DNA of 6,379 nt from Caldilineae bacterium. GTDB taxonomy: Bacteria; Chloroflexota; Anaerolineae; J102. The stretch is from assembly GCA_003694905.1 (NCBI GenBank), contig RFJM01000189.1, forward strand, positions 1 through 6,379. Direction: 5' to 3'. Positions 1 to 6,143 of this stretch are shown piece after piece. The translations under genes and the position numbers were made by a program. Positions within the stretch are counted from its first letter, which is position 1, and every line of letters starts with the position of its first letter. The notes under the pieces are model-generated. The model was not told the DNA's origin, made no database searches, and saw only the letters and a program-made list of their open reading frames with translations.

Positions 1-168
1 CCTCCGGCCACGCCCAGCCCGACCGCCACGCCGGTACCCCTCGCCACGCCCACGCCATCACCTACGCCGCGACCCACGGCCACGGCTACGACGCGGCCCA
101 CGGCCACGCCCACGCCGACTGCCCATGCCCCGACCCTGCGCTATTTCCTGCCGCAGATCGTGCGATAG
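1..168 (+). CDS. C-terminal end of a secreted/surface protein with Thr-Pro repeat tail (partial)
   Basis: Frame 1 is open from the window edge to TAG at 166-168 and gives 55 residues. The first 45 or so are low-complexity Pro/Thr/Ala with recurring TPTP and PTAT units. The last ten residues are LRYFLPQIVR. Pro/Thr tails of this kind usually act as extended linkers in exported proteins. A short hydrophobic end of the form (Y/F)-L-P-x-(I/V)-(V/I)-R after such a linker is something I recall from many Chloroflexota secreted proteins, so it may be a sorting or anchoring signal. The functional domain lies upstream of the window, so the product cannot be named. The strong terminator 43 bp downstream confirms that the transcript ends here. 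The DNA repeats (ccacggccacg, acgcccacgcc) follow from the codon repeats and are not a CRISPR. Confidence 0.7.
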   Translation, partial: PPATPSPTATPVPLATPTPSPTPRPTATATTRPTATPTPTAHAPTLRYFLPQIVR

Positions 169-210
169 CTACCCGCCGTCGCTGCCCTTTCGCCGATGAC
201 AAGACAAGGC

Positions 211-242
211 GCAACCCCGCGCTGCCGCGGGGTTGCGTTTTT
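211..242 (+). terminator. Intrinsic terminator after the secreted-protein gene
   Basis: A perfect 11-bp GC-rich stem (211-221 paired with 226-236, arm gcaaccccgcg) closes a 4-nt loop (ctgc) and is followed by GTTTTT. There is no comparable T-run on the minus side, so it acts on plus-strand transcription. It insulates the upstream gene from the stress cluster that begins at 320. Confidence 0.92.
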
Positions 243-261
243 GCGCGGCCAGGGGTATGCT
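233..261 (+). promoter_or_regulatory. Possible sigma70-type promoter for the selenoprotein-merR genes
   Basis: TTGCGT (233-238) and TATGCT (256-261) are separated by 17 bp and would place a start near 268, about 50 nt before ATG 320. The -35 match is poor and lies within the terminator stem, so this is only the best candidate in the 151-bp gap between genes. I see no dyad resembling the MerR operator at 1704-1725 here, so the upstream pair may not share the control of the ATPase gene. Confidence 0.25.
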
Positions 262-319
262 TGGCAGGCAGCAGGCCGCCCCGGCCCGCGCGATCCCTAC
301 TTCTTTCCCGGCCGACCCC

Positions 320-931
320 ATGTCCCTTCCGGTTCACATCGACGTCTGGTCAGACTATGCCTGACCTTACTGCTTTCTGGTAGCCTCCAGTCTGGAGAAG
401 CTGAAAGCGAGTCACAACGTGGAGGTGCACTGGCGCTCCTTCGAGCTGCGTCCGGCCGATGGCCCCCCCATCTCGGCCGAGTACCGGGCCCAGATCCTCG
501 CTGCTCGCCCGCGGATATACGCGCTGGCGCGGGAGGTGTACGGCCTGGAGATGAATCCCGGACCGTTCGGCATCGATACGCGGCCTGCGCTCATCGGCGC
601 CAAGATCGCGGAAGCGGAAGGCAGGGGCGACGCTTATCATGAGGCAGTCTTCCGCGCCTACTGGCAGCAGGCACAGGACATCAGCCGCAAGGCGGTCCTG
701 GCCGAACTCGCGCGTGCGGTGGGGATGGACGGCGAGGTGTTTGCAGACCTGCTCGAGGCCGACCAGTACGTTGCGGAGGTGGTAGACGACATTCGCCAGG
801 CGCAGGCATACGGGCTTTACGCGGTGCCGGCCCTGGTCTTCAACGACCGCTACCTGGTCAGTGGCGCACAACCCTACGAGACGCTGGCAGAGGTGGTCGA
901 ACGCGTGCGGGAGGCCGCAGCTCAGGCATGA
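320..931 (+). CDS. FrnE/DsbA-family thioredoxin-fold oxidoreductase, putative selenoprotein (Sec at residue 15)
   Basis: The 203-residue product starts MSLPVHIDVWSDYA, then an in-frame TGA (362-364), then PYCFL. FrnE/DsbA-family proteins have CPWC or CPYC at this point, so the TGA replaces the first, nucleophilic Cys and gives UPYC; the second Cys is residue 18. The rest fits the family: WRSFELRP after the second strand, a helical insert at about residues 50-150, then AVPALVF with the presumed cis-Pro loop opposite the active site, then the YLVSGAQPYETL ending. Proteins of this family catalyse thiol-disulfide exchange; no signal peptide is visible, so it is probably cytoplasmic. ATG 320 is the only sensible start before the redox motif, but no clear Shine-Dalgarno precedes it. 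The stop overlaps the merR start as ATGA, which implies translational coupling and a gene still in use. Ignoring the TGA leaves a 170-residue remnant from 419 with no active site. Alternatives are a TGC-to-TGA nonsense mutation or a sequencing error. Confidence 0.85.
371..409 (+). promoter_or_regulatory. Putative bacterial SECIS element within the coding sequence
   Basis: Folding by eye gives a lower stem 372-377/403-408 (gctttc with gaaagc, plus a U-G pair 371/409), a 5' bulge at 378-381, a middle stem 382-384/400-402 (agc with gct), a 3' AA bulge at 398-399, and an upper stem 385-388/394-397 (ctcc with ggag). The apical loop is AGTCT (389-393). The loop begins 24 nt after the TGA and has G as its second base. 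This matches what is known of bacterial SECIS elements: a bulged hairpin just 3' of the UGA, with a G in the first two loop bases, bound by SelB. The loop also resembles the AGGUCU loop of E. coli fdhF. No folding energy was computed. Confidence 0.72.
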
Positions 932-1704
932 TGCGTATCGGTGAACTGGCCGCGGCCGTTGGAGTTCGACCTTCGACATTGCGGTACTATGAACAGGAAG
1001 GACTCCTGCAACCGGCAGCCCGCAGCGAGAGTGGTTACCGTCTATATGATGAGGGCGCCATCCCTCGTCTGCGCTTGATCCAGCGGGCCCAGAGGCTGGG
1101 TTTTACGCTGGCCGAGGTCAGGGCGTTGCTGGAAGCCTGGGACAGCAATCATCTAAGCGACGAAAGACTGATCAGGCTCACCGAAGAGCGCTTCCTGGCT
1201 CTGGAAAAGGAGATCACCCGCCTGCAGGTATTGCGGCATGAGCTAAACCTGTTCCTGCAGGACCTGCTGGAACGCCGCCAGGCGCGGGAATCTGCCACGG
1301 CTGCCTTCGTGCAACTGATGGATCGCGTGTGCGGCGACTCGGGAGCCTCTGTTTCCTCGGCGGCCATGCTCGATTGGCTGCTGCAGCGCACGGGATGTCA
1401 CCTGGCAGGAGCCGAGGCGAGGACCCTACTCGAACGTCTGCGCGGCCAGCATATCCACATCTGGTCGGAGCAGGACGCCTACCACATCTTGGTGGTCAGC
1501 CAGGAGCCCGAAGTGGGACGGGCGCTGCAAAAGCTGGCCGAGCTCGAGGACCATTGCACGGTTCACCCATCCGTGAAATCCGAGTTCTCGGTGGGGCACG
1601 AGGGATATCTGCTGGTGGTGTCGGGCGACAACGCTTTCATTCTGGTGCGGCTATTCCTGGCTCTGGAACGGGAAGGGGTTGAGCTCTCGGAAATTGGGTC
1701 TTGA
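928..1704 (+). CDS. MerR-family transcriptional regulator with an unrecognised C-terminal domain
   Basis: This 258-residue protein opens with a canonical MerR winged-helix domain: MRIGELAAAVGV, then STLRYYEQEGLL and SGYRLYDEG, and a second helix pair ending GFTLAEVRALLEA at about residue 70. A long dimerisation helix covers about 75-120. Typical MerR metal sensors stop at 130-150 residues; here about 110 more follow (148-258), with C157, H158, H175, H177, C210, H213 and H224. ZntR/CadR/PbrR proteins carry a Cys near residue 79 and Cys in the loop after the long helix; here those places read NHLSDER and LLERR, so the usual ligands look absent, and C135 is the first Cys. The inducer is therefore uncertain. 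The ATG overlaps the preceding stop; a second ATG at 931 is also possible. CGGGAGG (908-914) is a distant ribosome site. The stop lies inside the -35 element of the next promoter, and the regulator presumably acts there. Confidence 0.93.
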   Translation: MMRIGELAAAVGVRPSTLRYYEQEGLLQPAARSESGYRLYDEGAIPRLRLIQRAQRLGFTLAEVRALLEAWDSNHLSDERLIRLTEERFLALEKEITRLQVLRHELNLFLQDLLERRQARESATAAFVQLMDRVCGDSGASVSSAAMLDWLLQRTGCHLAGAEARTLLERLRGQHIHIWSEQDAYHILVVSQEPEVGRALQKLAELEDHCTVHPSVKSEFSVGHEGYLLVVSGDNAFILVRLFLALEREGVELSEIGS

Positions 1705-1732
1705 CTTTCAAGTCGAGTTGAAGGTGTAGAAT
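1701..1732 (+). promoter_or_regulatory. MerR-type promoter/operator of the metal ATPase gene
   Basis: The -35 TTGACT (1701-1706) and -10 TAGAAT (1727-1732) are separated by 20 bp. That is the overlong spacing typical of promoters activated by DNA distortion through MerR proteins. Between them lies a dyad: ACTTTCAA (1704-1711) and TTGAAGGT (1718-1725), with 6 bp between the arms and a single mismatched pair. Hexamers this close to consensus with a long spacer fit low basal and strongly induced expression. The merR stop codon (1702-1704) is embedded in the -35 box. The expected transcript starts near 1739-1740 and has a leader of about 57 nt before ATG 1796. Confidence 0.88.
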
Positions 1733-1781
1733 GGGCTCAGAGCGTACGAAATCCGCAATACGCTGATGCTAGCCCTCAAGC

Positions 1782-1787
1782 AAAGGA
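1782..1787 (+). promoter_or_regulatory. Ribosome binding site deciding the ATPase start
   Basis: AAAGGA with 8 nt to ATG 1796. No comparable site precedes the in-frame ATG at 1766, so the shorter protein is preferred. Confidence 0.7.
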
Positions 1788-1795
1788 TCTACAGC

Positions 1796-4042
1796 ATGGA
1801 AGAAACATCGGTCCCAACAGAACTGACATTGCGCATTACCGGCATGGATTGCGCCAGTTGCGCGCAAACGCTGGAGGCCGGCGTCGGCTCGTTGGCCGGC
1901 GTCGAGCAGTGCCAGGTGAGCTTCGCGACCGAGACCTTGACAGTACAGGGGGAAGTTGCGCGCGACGAGGTAGTCCGGCGGGTGCAAGAGCTCGGTTATG
2001 AAGTGGAGCTAGAGGCGAGGATACCGGAGGGGGAAGGGCCCGCCAACAGCATCCGCGGCCGCGGCCTGTGGGCCTATCTCTGGAGTCGCAGGGATGCACG
2101 GGCCGCCCTGCTGGCCACGTTGCTGGTTCTTCCCGGCCTGATCTTCGAAGAGTTGTTACCCTGGTGGGGTGTGCAGCATTTCCTGATGGAGGCAGGCGCT
2201 GTGGCTGCCATGCTCATTGCCGGCTACCCCATCTTTCGCAGTGCCTGGCGTAGCCTGCGCCTGAGCCGCCAGATCTCCATCAATGTGCTGATGTCTATTG
2301 CGGCCATTGGCGCACTGTTTATCGGGGCCTACACCGAAGCCGCGGTAGTGATGATCCTGTTCGTGATCGGCGAGGCCATTGAAGGGTACGCGGCGGATCA
2401 GGCCAGAGATTCAGTTCGTGGTCTCATGGAACTGGCACCCCGAGAAGCCATCCGCCTGCGTCGGGCCGCCAACGGAACGCGGCAGGAGCGCGTGCGTATC
2501 GAACAAATCCGGCCGGGAGACCGCATCCTGGTCAAGCCCGGAGAACGCATCGCCATGGATGGCATCGTCGTGGCGGGTGCCACAGCCGTCAATCAGGCCC
2601 CAATCACAGGCGAAAGCCGTCTGGTCGAGAAGGCCGGTGGGGATGAGGTCTTCGCGGGGAGCATCAATGGCGAGGGTGCGATCGAGGTCGAAGTCACACG
2701 TCTGGCCGAAGACAACACCATCGCCCGCGTGATCAAGATGGTGGCGGAAGCCCAGGAGAAACGGGCGCCCGTACAACGCTTTGTGGACCGCTTCGCCGGC
2801 TACTATACTCCTGTAGTGGTGGTCCTTGCCCTGCTGGTCGCCATTCTCCCTCCCTTGCTCCTGGGCCAACCGTTTATCGCTCCGGGCCATCCCACGCAGG
2901 GGTTGCTCTATCGCGCCCTGGCCCTGCTGGTCATCGCCTGTCCCTGTGCGCTGGTCATCAGCACGCCGGTCAGCCTCATCAGCGCCATCAGCAACGGTGC
3001 CCGCCACGGTGTGCTGTTCAAAGGTGGGGTCTACCTGGAAACCCTGAGCCGCGTTCGCGCCATCGCTTTTGACAAGACCGGTACCCTGACGCTGGGCCGG
3101 CCCACGGTGGTGAATGTGCGCGCGGTGGACTGCACAGATCCCGACACGGGCATCTGCCCTGCGTGTGAGGATCTCCTGGCCCTGGCCACGTCGGTGGAAA
3201 AGGGTAGTGAACATCCTCTGGCCACGGCCATCGTGCAAAAGGCCGCGGAGCAAGGGCTGGTACACACCTATCCTGCGGCCGATGGCGTCAAGGCCCTTGT
3301 GGGACGCGGGGTACAGGGTAGTGTGGCAGGCGAGGCGGTGACGATTGCCAGCCACGCCTACTTCGACGATAACATCCGACATCCGCAGGAACACTGCGAT
3401 GAAGCCCATGAAACGACCCGCCGCGGTCACACGACCATGATGATCGCGCGAGGGAGTGACTATCGGGGCTTCATCGCCGTGGCCGACGTCATTCGTGAAG
3501 AGAGTCGGGAGGCGGTGGCGCAACTGCGCCGCCTGGGCATAGAGCATCTGGTCATGCTCACCGGTGACGACGAGGAGACGGCCCGGCAGGTGGCTGCGGA
3601 AGCCGGACTGACCGAGGTACAGGCCAACTGCCTCCCCGCAGACAAGGTGGATGCCGTACAGGAACTGGTGGCAAAACACGGTCAGGTGGCCATGGTCGGT
3701 GATGGCATCAACGACGCGCCGGCTCTGGCGCAGGCGACGGTCGGCATTGCCCTGGGCACCACCGCCCAGGCGCTGGAAACGGCCGACATCACCCTCATGC
3801 GCGATAGTCTCGCGGCCGTCCCCTACGCCGTAGAACTGAGTCGCCGCACCATGCGCACCGTCTATGTCAACGTCGCTGCCAGTCTGCTCATTAAGTTCCT
3901 CTTCTTCGTCCTGGTCCTGGCCGGCGCCGGGACCATGTGGATGGCCGTATTGGCCGACATGGGCACCTCGTTGCTGGTAACCCTCAACGGGATGCGTCTT
4001 CTCTACCAGCCCCGACTGCAAACACAAGGAGTATCATCGTGA
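1796..4042 (+). CDS. cadA: P1B-2-type Zn2+/Cd2+/Pb2+-exporting P-type ATPase
   Basis: The 748-residue inner-membrane pump couples ATP hydrolysis to export of soft divalent metals. From the N-terminus: one heavy-metal-associated domain with GMDCASC (C19, C22); membrane segments at about 103-120, 129-146 and 162-196; the actuator TGES (271-274); the transport CPC motif (C382-P-C384); the phosphorylation site DKTGTLT (D426); the nucleotide-domain SEHPLA (H473-P474); and the hinge GDGINDAP (635-642). The last helices carry N692-x7-K700 and D721-M-G, the signature that separates Zn/Cd/Pb pumps from Cu pumps. The N-domain has an extra Cys cluster (CTDPDTGICPAC) and a His/Cys stretch around IRHPQEHCDEAH. 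I chose ATG 1796 because AAAGGA (1782-1787) sits 8 nt before it; ATG 1766 in the same frame would add ten residues but lacks a ribosome site. It lies directly behind a MerR-type promoter and overlaps msrA by GTGA. Confidence 0.95.
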   Translation: MEETSVPTELTLRITGMDCASCAQTLEAGVGSLAGVEQCQVSFATETLTVQGEVARDEVVRRVQELGYEVELEARIPEGEGPANSIRGRGLWAYLWSRRDARAALLATLLVLPGLIFEELLPWWGVQHFLMEAGAVAAMLIAGYPIFRSAWRSLRLSRQISINVLMSIAAIGALFIGAYTEAAVVMILFVIGEAIEGYAADQARDSVRGLMELAPREAIRLRRAANGTRQERVRIEQIRPGDRILVKPGERIAMDGIVVAGATAVNQAPITGESRLVEKAGGDEVFAGSINGEGAIEVEVTRLAEDNTIARVIKMVAEAQEKRAPVQRFVDRFAGYYTPVVVVLALLVAILPPLLLGQPFIAPGHPTQGLLYRALALLVIACPCALVISTPVSLISAISNGARHGVLFKGGVYLETLSRVRAIAFDKTGTLTLGRPTVVNVRAVDCTDPDTGICPACEDLLALATSVEKGSEHPLATAIVQKAAEQGLVHTYPAADGVKALVGRGVQGSVAGEAVTIASHAYFDDNIRHPQEHCDEAHETTRRGHTTMMIARGSDYRGFIAVADVIREESREAVAQLRRLGIEHLVMLTGDDEETARQVAAEAGLTEVQANCLPADKVDAVQELVAKHGQVAMVGDGINDAPALAQATVGIALGTTAQALETADITLMRDSLAAVPYAVELSRRTMRTVYVNVAASLLIKFLFFVLVLAGAGTMWMAVLADMGTSLLVTLNGMRLLYQPRLQTQGVSS
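4026..4031 (+). promoter_or_regulatory. Ribosome binding site for msrA inside the ATPase gene
   Basis: AAGGAG lies 7 nt before GTG 4039, within the last codons of the ATPase gene. It supports the GTG start over the in-frame ATG at 3937, which would overlap the ATPase by about 105 bp and add residues unlike any MsrA. Confidence 0.85.
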
Positions 4043-4593
4043 GCCAAGAGACTGCAACCCTGGCGGGCGGCTGCTTCTGGTGCCTGGAAGCCGTCTATCA
4101 ACAAGTCCGGGGGGTAGATCGGGTGGTGCCCGGATATTGTGGCGGCCGGGTCCCGAATCCCACCTACAAGGAGGTGTGCTCGGGACGAACGGGGCATGCC
4201 GAAGCCGTGCAGATCACCTTCGATCCCGAGATCGTGTCTTTTCGCGACCTGTTGTCCATCTTCTTCGCCATCCATGATCCCACCACCCTGAACCGCCAGG
4301 GTGCAGACGTGGGCACACAGTATCGCTCGGCCATCTTCTACCACGACGAGGAGCAGCGCCGGGCCGCCGAAGCGATGATCGCGGAACTGGAAGCCCGGCA
4401 GATCTGGCCGCAGCCCATTGTCACGGAAGTGACCCGTGCCGGCGCCTTCTACCCCGCCGAGGACTATCATCGGGACTACTTTCGTCGCAACCCCTACCAG
4501 GGCTACTGCCGCGTGGTGATTGCACCGAAGCTGGCCAAGTTTCGGCAGTCATTTGCCCACTTGCTCGCCCAGAGCGCCGGTCAAACTTCGTAG
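4039..4593 (+). CDS. msrA: Peptide-methionine (S)-S-oxide reductase MsrA
   Basis: This 184-residue enzyme reduces the S-epimer of methionine sulfoxide, free or in proteins, using thioredoxin-type donors. The catalytic motif GGCFWCLE is present with Cys at position 12 (codon TGC, not the TGA found in some MsrA selenoproteins). Other family blocks are GYCGG (33-36 region), the EVCSGRTGHAEAV stretch, DVGTQYRS, FYPAEDYHRDYF, and YQGYCR, whose C157 is a candidate resolving Cys; C15, C34 and C47 are also present. The length is normal for a single-domain MsrA. Translation starts at GTG 4039, overlapping the ATPase stop as GTGA, so the two are coupled and should share the MerR-controlled transcript. 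Metal stress and methionine oxidation often occur together, which makes the pairing sensible. A terminator follows 31 bp after the stop. Confidence 0.96.
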   Translation: MSQETATLAGGCFWCLEAVYQQVRGVDRVVPGYCGGRVPNPTYKEVCSGRTGHAEAVQITFDPEIVSFRDLLSIFFAIHDPTTLNRQGADVGTQYRSAIFYHDEEQRRAAEAMIAELEARQIWPQPIVTEVTRAGAFYPAEDYHRDYFRRNPYQGYCRVVIAPKLAKFRQSFAHLLAQSAGQTS

Positions 4594-4624
4594 CGGGACA
4601 GGGCGACCCGCCGGTGACGCTTTC

Positions 4625-4668
4625 CCCGCCCGAGCCGGTTGCGAGGTGCCGGCTCAGGCGGGCTTTTT
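4625..4668 (+). terminator. Intrinsic terminator of the ATPase-msrA transcript
   Basis: The arms 4625-4630 + 4632-4638 (cccgcc, gagccgg) pair with 4649-4655 + 4657-4662 (ccggctc, ggcggg), with one C/A mismatch and a 10-nt loop, followed by CTTTTT. The minus side lacks a T-run after the stem, so it works for plus-strand transcripts. Its 3' arm and T-tract double as the last codons (KKKPA-stop) of the convergent minus-strand gene. Confidence 0.88.
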
Positions 4669-6105
4669 CTTGATCTCGCGCAGTTGAATGGCCTCGGGCA
4701 ATGACTTGTAGAATTCGTCGAGCGGATAACAGCCGGAGATGAGTCCGTTGCGGGGCGCGGTGGTGCAATCGCTAAAGGTCCGGCAGATGTGCTTGCGGTC
4801 CAGTTCTCGCCCGGCCAGCACGTCCGCCGGCATTTCGGGATAGCTGAGGATCATGCGGCCAAGACCGACGAAGTCGACCATGCCCGTACGCACGACATAT
4901 TGAGCCACGTTGGGTAGCCACTCCTGCAGGTAACTGTAGCCGGTGCCCACCATGGCCAGGTCGGGCATGCGCTGCTTGAGCGCGGCCACCACATTGATCT
5001 GCCGCGCCACGCCCACCAGGGGGTCTTCGGGGGGCAGGTAGCCGTCGGAGGGAGGAAAGTAGGCCGGGCGCATGAAATGGGGGTTGTAGTAGGGACTGCA
5101 GCAAGAGAGGTTCACCAGCTCGATGTCGAGGTCTCGCAGCAGTTGCAGGAACTCAAGGATTTCGTCGATGGCCACACGGAAGGGATCGTCATGGTCCGCA
5201 CCAAAGCCGAAGGGATAGAGACCCTCCTGGTCGTTGAGCCACTGGGGCACCCCGCGGCCATCGGGTCCGGGCCGGAAAGGGGGGAAATCGAAGGCACTCA
5301 CCCGCACCCCGATCATGAGGTCGGGCACATCGCGGCGGATGCCGGCCACGACCTCGCGCAGGAAGCGGGTGCGGTTTTCGAAGCTGCCGCCGTAGCGACC
5401 GGGCCGGGTGTAGGCGCTGAGGAACTCGTGGCCGAGATAGCCATGGCAGTGTTTGATGTCCACAAAGTCGAAGCCGACCGAGGCCGCCTGGGCGGCCGCC
5501 CGCACGAAATCGCCGATCAGGTCGTCGATCTCGCCGTCGGTCAACACCGGCAGGTCGGGATCGATGGCAAAGAGACGGTCCAGGACCGGGTGATGGTAGA
5601 GGATTTTCGGTTCCAGGCGGGTCTTGACGTTGGGCCGGGCAAAACGGCCCGAGTGAGTGAGCTGCAAGCCAACGAGCAGGTCATCGGTGCGGCCGTGAGC
5701 CTGCCGGTGGGCGTCCACCAGCGTCCGGCGCAGGTCGGCAAATCCGCTTAGGTTCCGCTCGCAGATCATCAACTGATTGGGGTTGGCACGGCCATCATGG
5801 CGTACGGCCACGGCCTCACCTCCCCAGATCAGCTTGCCGCCGCTGCGGCCGAAGTTGCGCCAGCGCCGCCGCGTGAAGTCGGTGGGCAGGCCGTCGGGTG
5901 TGCCGTCCCATCCCTCCATGGGGTGTACGGCAAAGCGGTTGCCGATGACGCGTCCGTTCTTGAGTACATAGGGTTGGGCCAGGGGGCCGTCGGGCGCGGG
6001 GATGACCTGTTCGTCGAACGGCAGATTGATCCCCAGCTCCTCGATACGGCCGCGAAACAACTCAGGTGTGCGCAGGCGAGCAATGCGGGGGTAGGCGTCG
6101 GTCAT
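4654..6105 (-). CDS. NADH:flavin oxidoreductase, old yellow enzyme / 2,4-dienoyl-CoA reductase-like
   Basis: The 483-residue product has the FMN-binding TIM-barrel signatures of the OYE superfamily: RFAVHPMEGWDG near residues 57-68, GLQLTHSGR (146-154), KHCHGYLGHEFLSAYTR (218-234), GRYGGSFENRTRF (236-248), IGVRVS (265-270) and the phosphate-binding VGLGRMILSYPEMP (413-426). Such enzymes reduce activated C=C bonds or related substrates with NAD(P)H; the substrate cannot be told here. It is longer than plain OYE (about 350-400) but lacks the C-terminal flavodoxin-reductase half of dienoyl-CoA reductases. C441, C447 and C459 lie where those enzymes bind a 4Fe-4S cluster, but the Cx2Cx3Cx11C spacing is not kept. 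ATG 6105 has GGAG 5 nt upstream, within a perfect palindrome (6111-6120). The aldolase gene ends 38 bp upstream on the same strand, so they probably form an operon, perhaps for sugar-acid breakdown. Confidence 0.9.
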   Translation of the reverse strand: MTDAYPRIARLRTPELFRGRIEELGINLPFDEQVIPAPDGPLAQPYVLKNGRVIGNRFAVHPMEGWDGTPDGLPTDFTRRRWRNFGRSGGKLIWGGEAVAVRHDGRANPNQLMICERNLSGFADLRRTLVDAHRQAHGRTDDLLVGLQLTHSGRFARPNVKTRLEPKILYHHPVLDRLFAIDPDLPVLTDGEIDDLIGDFVRAAAQAASVGFDFVDIKHCHGYLGHEFLSAYTRPGRYGGSFENRTRFLREVVAGIRRDVPDLMIGVRVSAFDFPPFRPGPDGRGVPQWLNDQEGLYPFGFGADHDDPFRVAIDEILEFLQLLRDLDIELVNLSCCSPYYNPHFMRPAYFPPSDGYLPPEDPLVGVARQINVVAALKQRMPDLAMVGTGYSYLQEWLPNVAQYVVRTGMVDFVGLGRMILSYPEMPADVLAGRELDRKHICRTFSDCTTAPRNGLISGCYPLDEFYKSLPEAIQLREIKKKPA

Positions 6106-6143
6106 GACTTCTCCATGGAGAGGGTGTTGTGGGGGATTAACGA

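Noticed and set aside
1..135. CRISPR or tandem repeat array
   Set aside because: The repeats are short, irregular and in codon register (Thr-Pro), with no constant spacer length.
320..364. Frameshift or pseudogene explanation for the TGA
   Set aside because: The frame is unchanged on both sides of the TGA, the stop falls exactly on the catalytic Cys codon, a SECIS-like hairpin follows, and the rest of the gene is intact. A point error cannot be fully excluded.
419..931. A 170-residue ORF starting at ATG 419 as the true gene
   Set aside because: It lacks the redox motif and first strand of the fold, and good family sequence continues upstream in the same frame to ATG 320 apart from the single TGA.
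1702..1704. The merR stop TGA as a selenocysteine codon with read-through
   Set aside because: It overlaps a strong promoter element, the continuation shows no domain or UxxC context, and no matching hairpin was evident downstream.
2411..4027. 538-residue minus-strand ORF opposite the ATPase gene
   Set aside because: It mirrors the codon structure of a highly conserved GC-rich gene; it shows no recognisable motifs and has no promoter or ribosome site.
4069..4083. Second selenoprotein in MsrA
   Set aside because: MsrA can carry Sec at GUFW, but here the codon is TGC and there is no in-frame TGA.
5077..5751. 224-residue plus-strand ORF opposite the flavin oxidoreductase
   Set aside because: Antisense shadow of a clearly recognised gene; low-complexity composition and no supporting signals.
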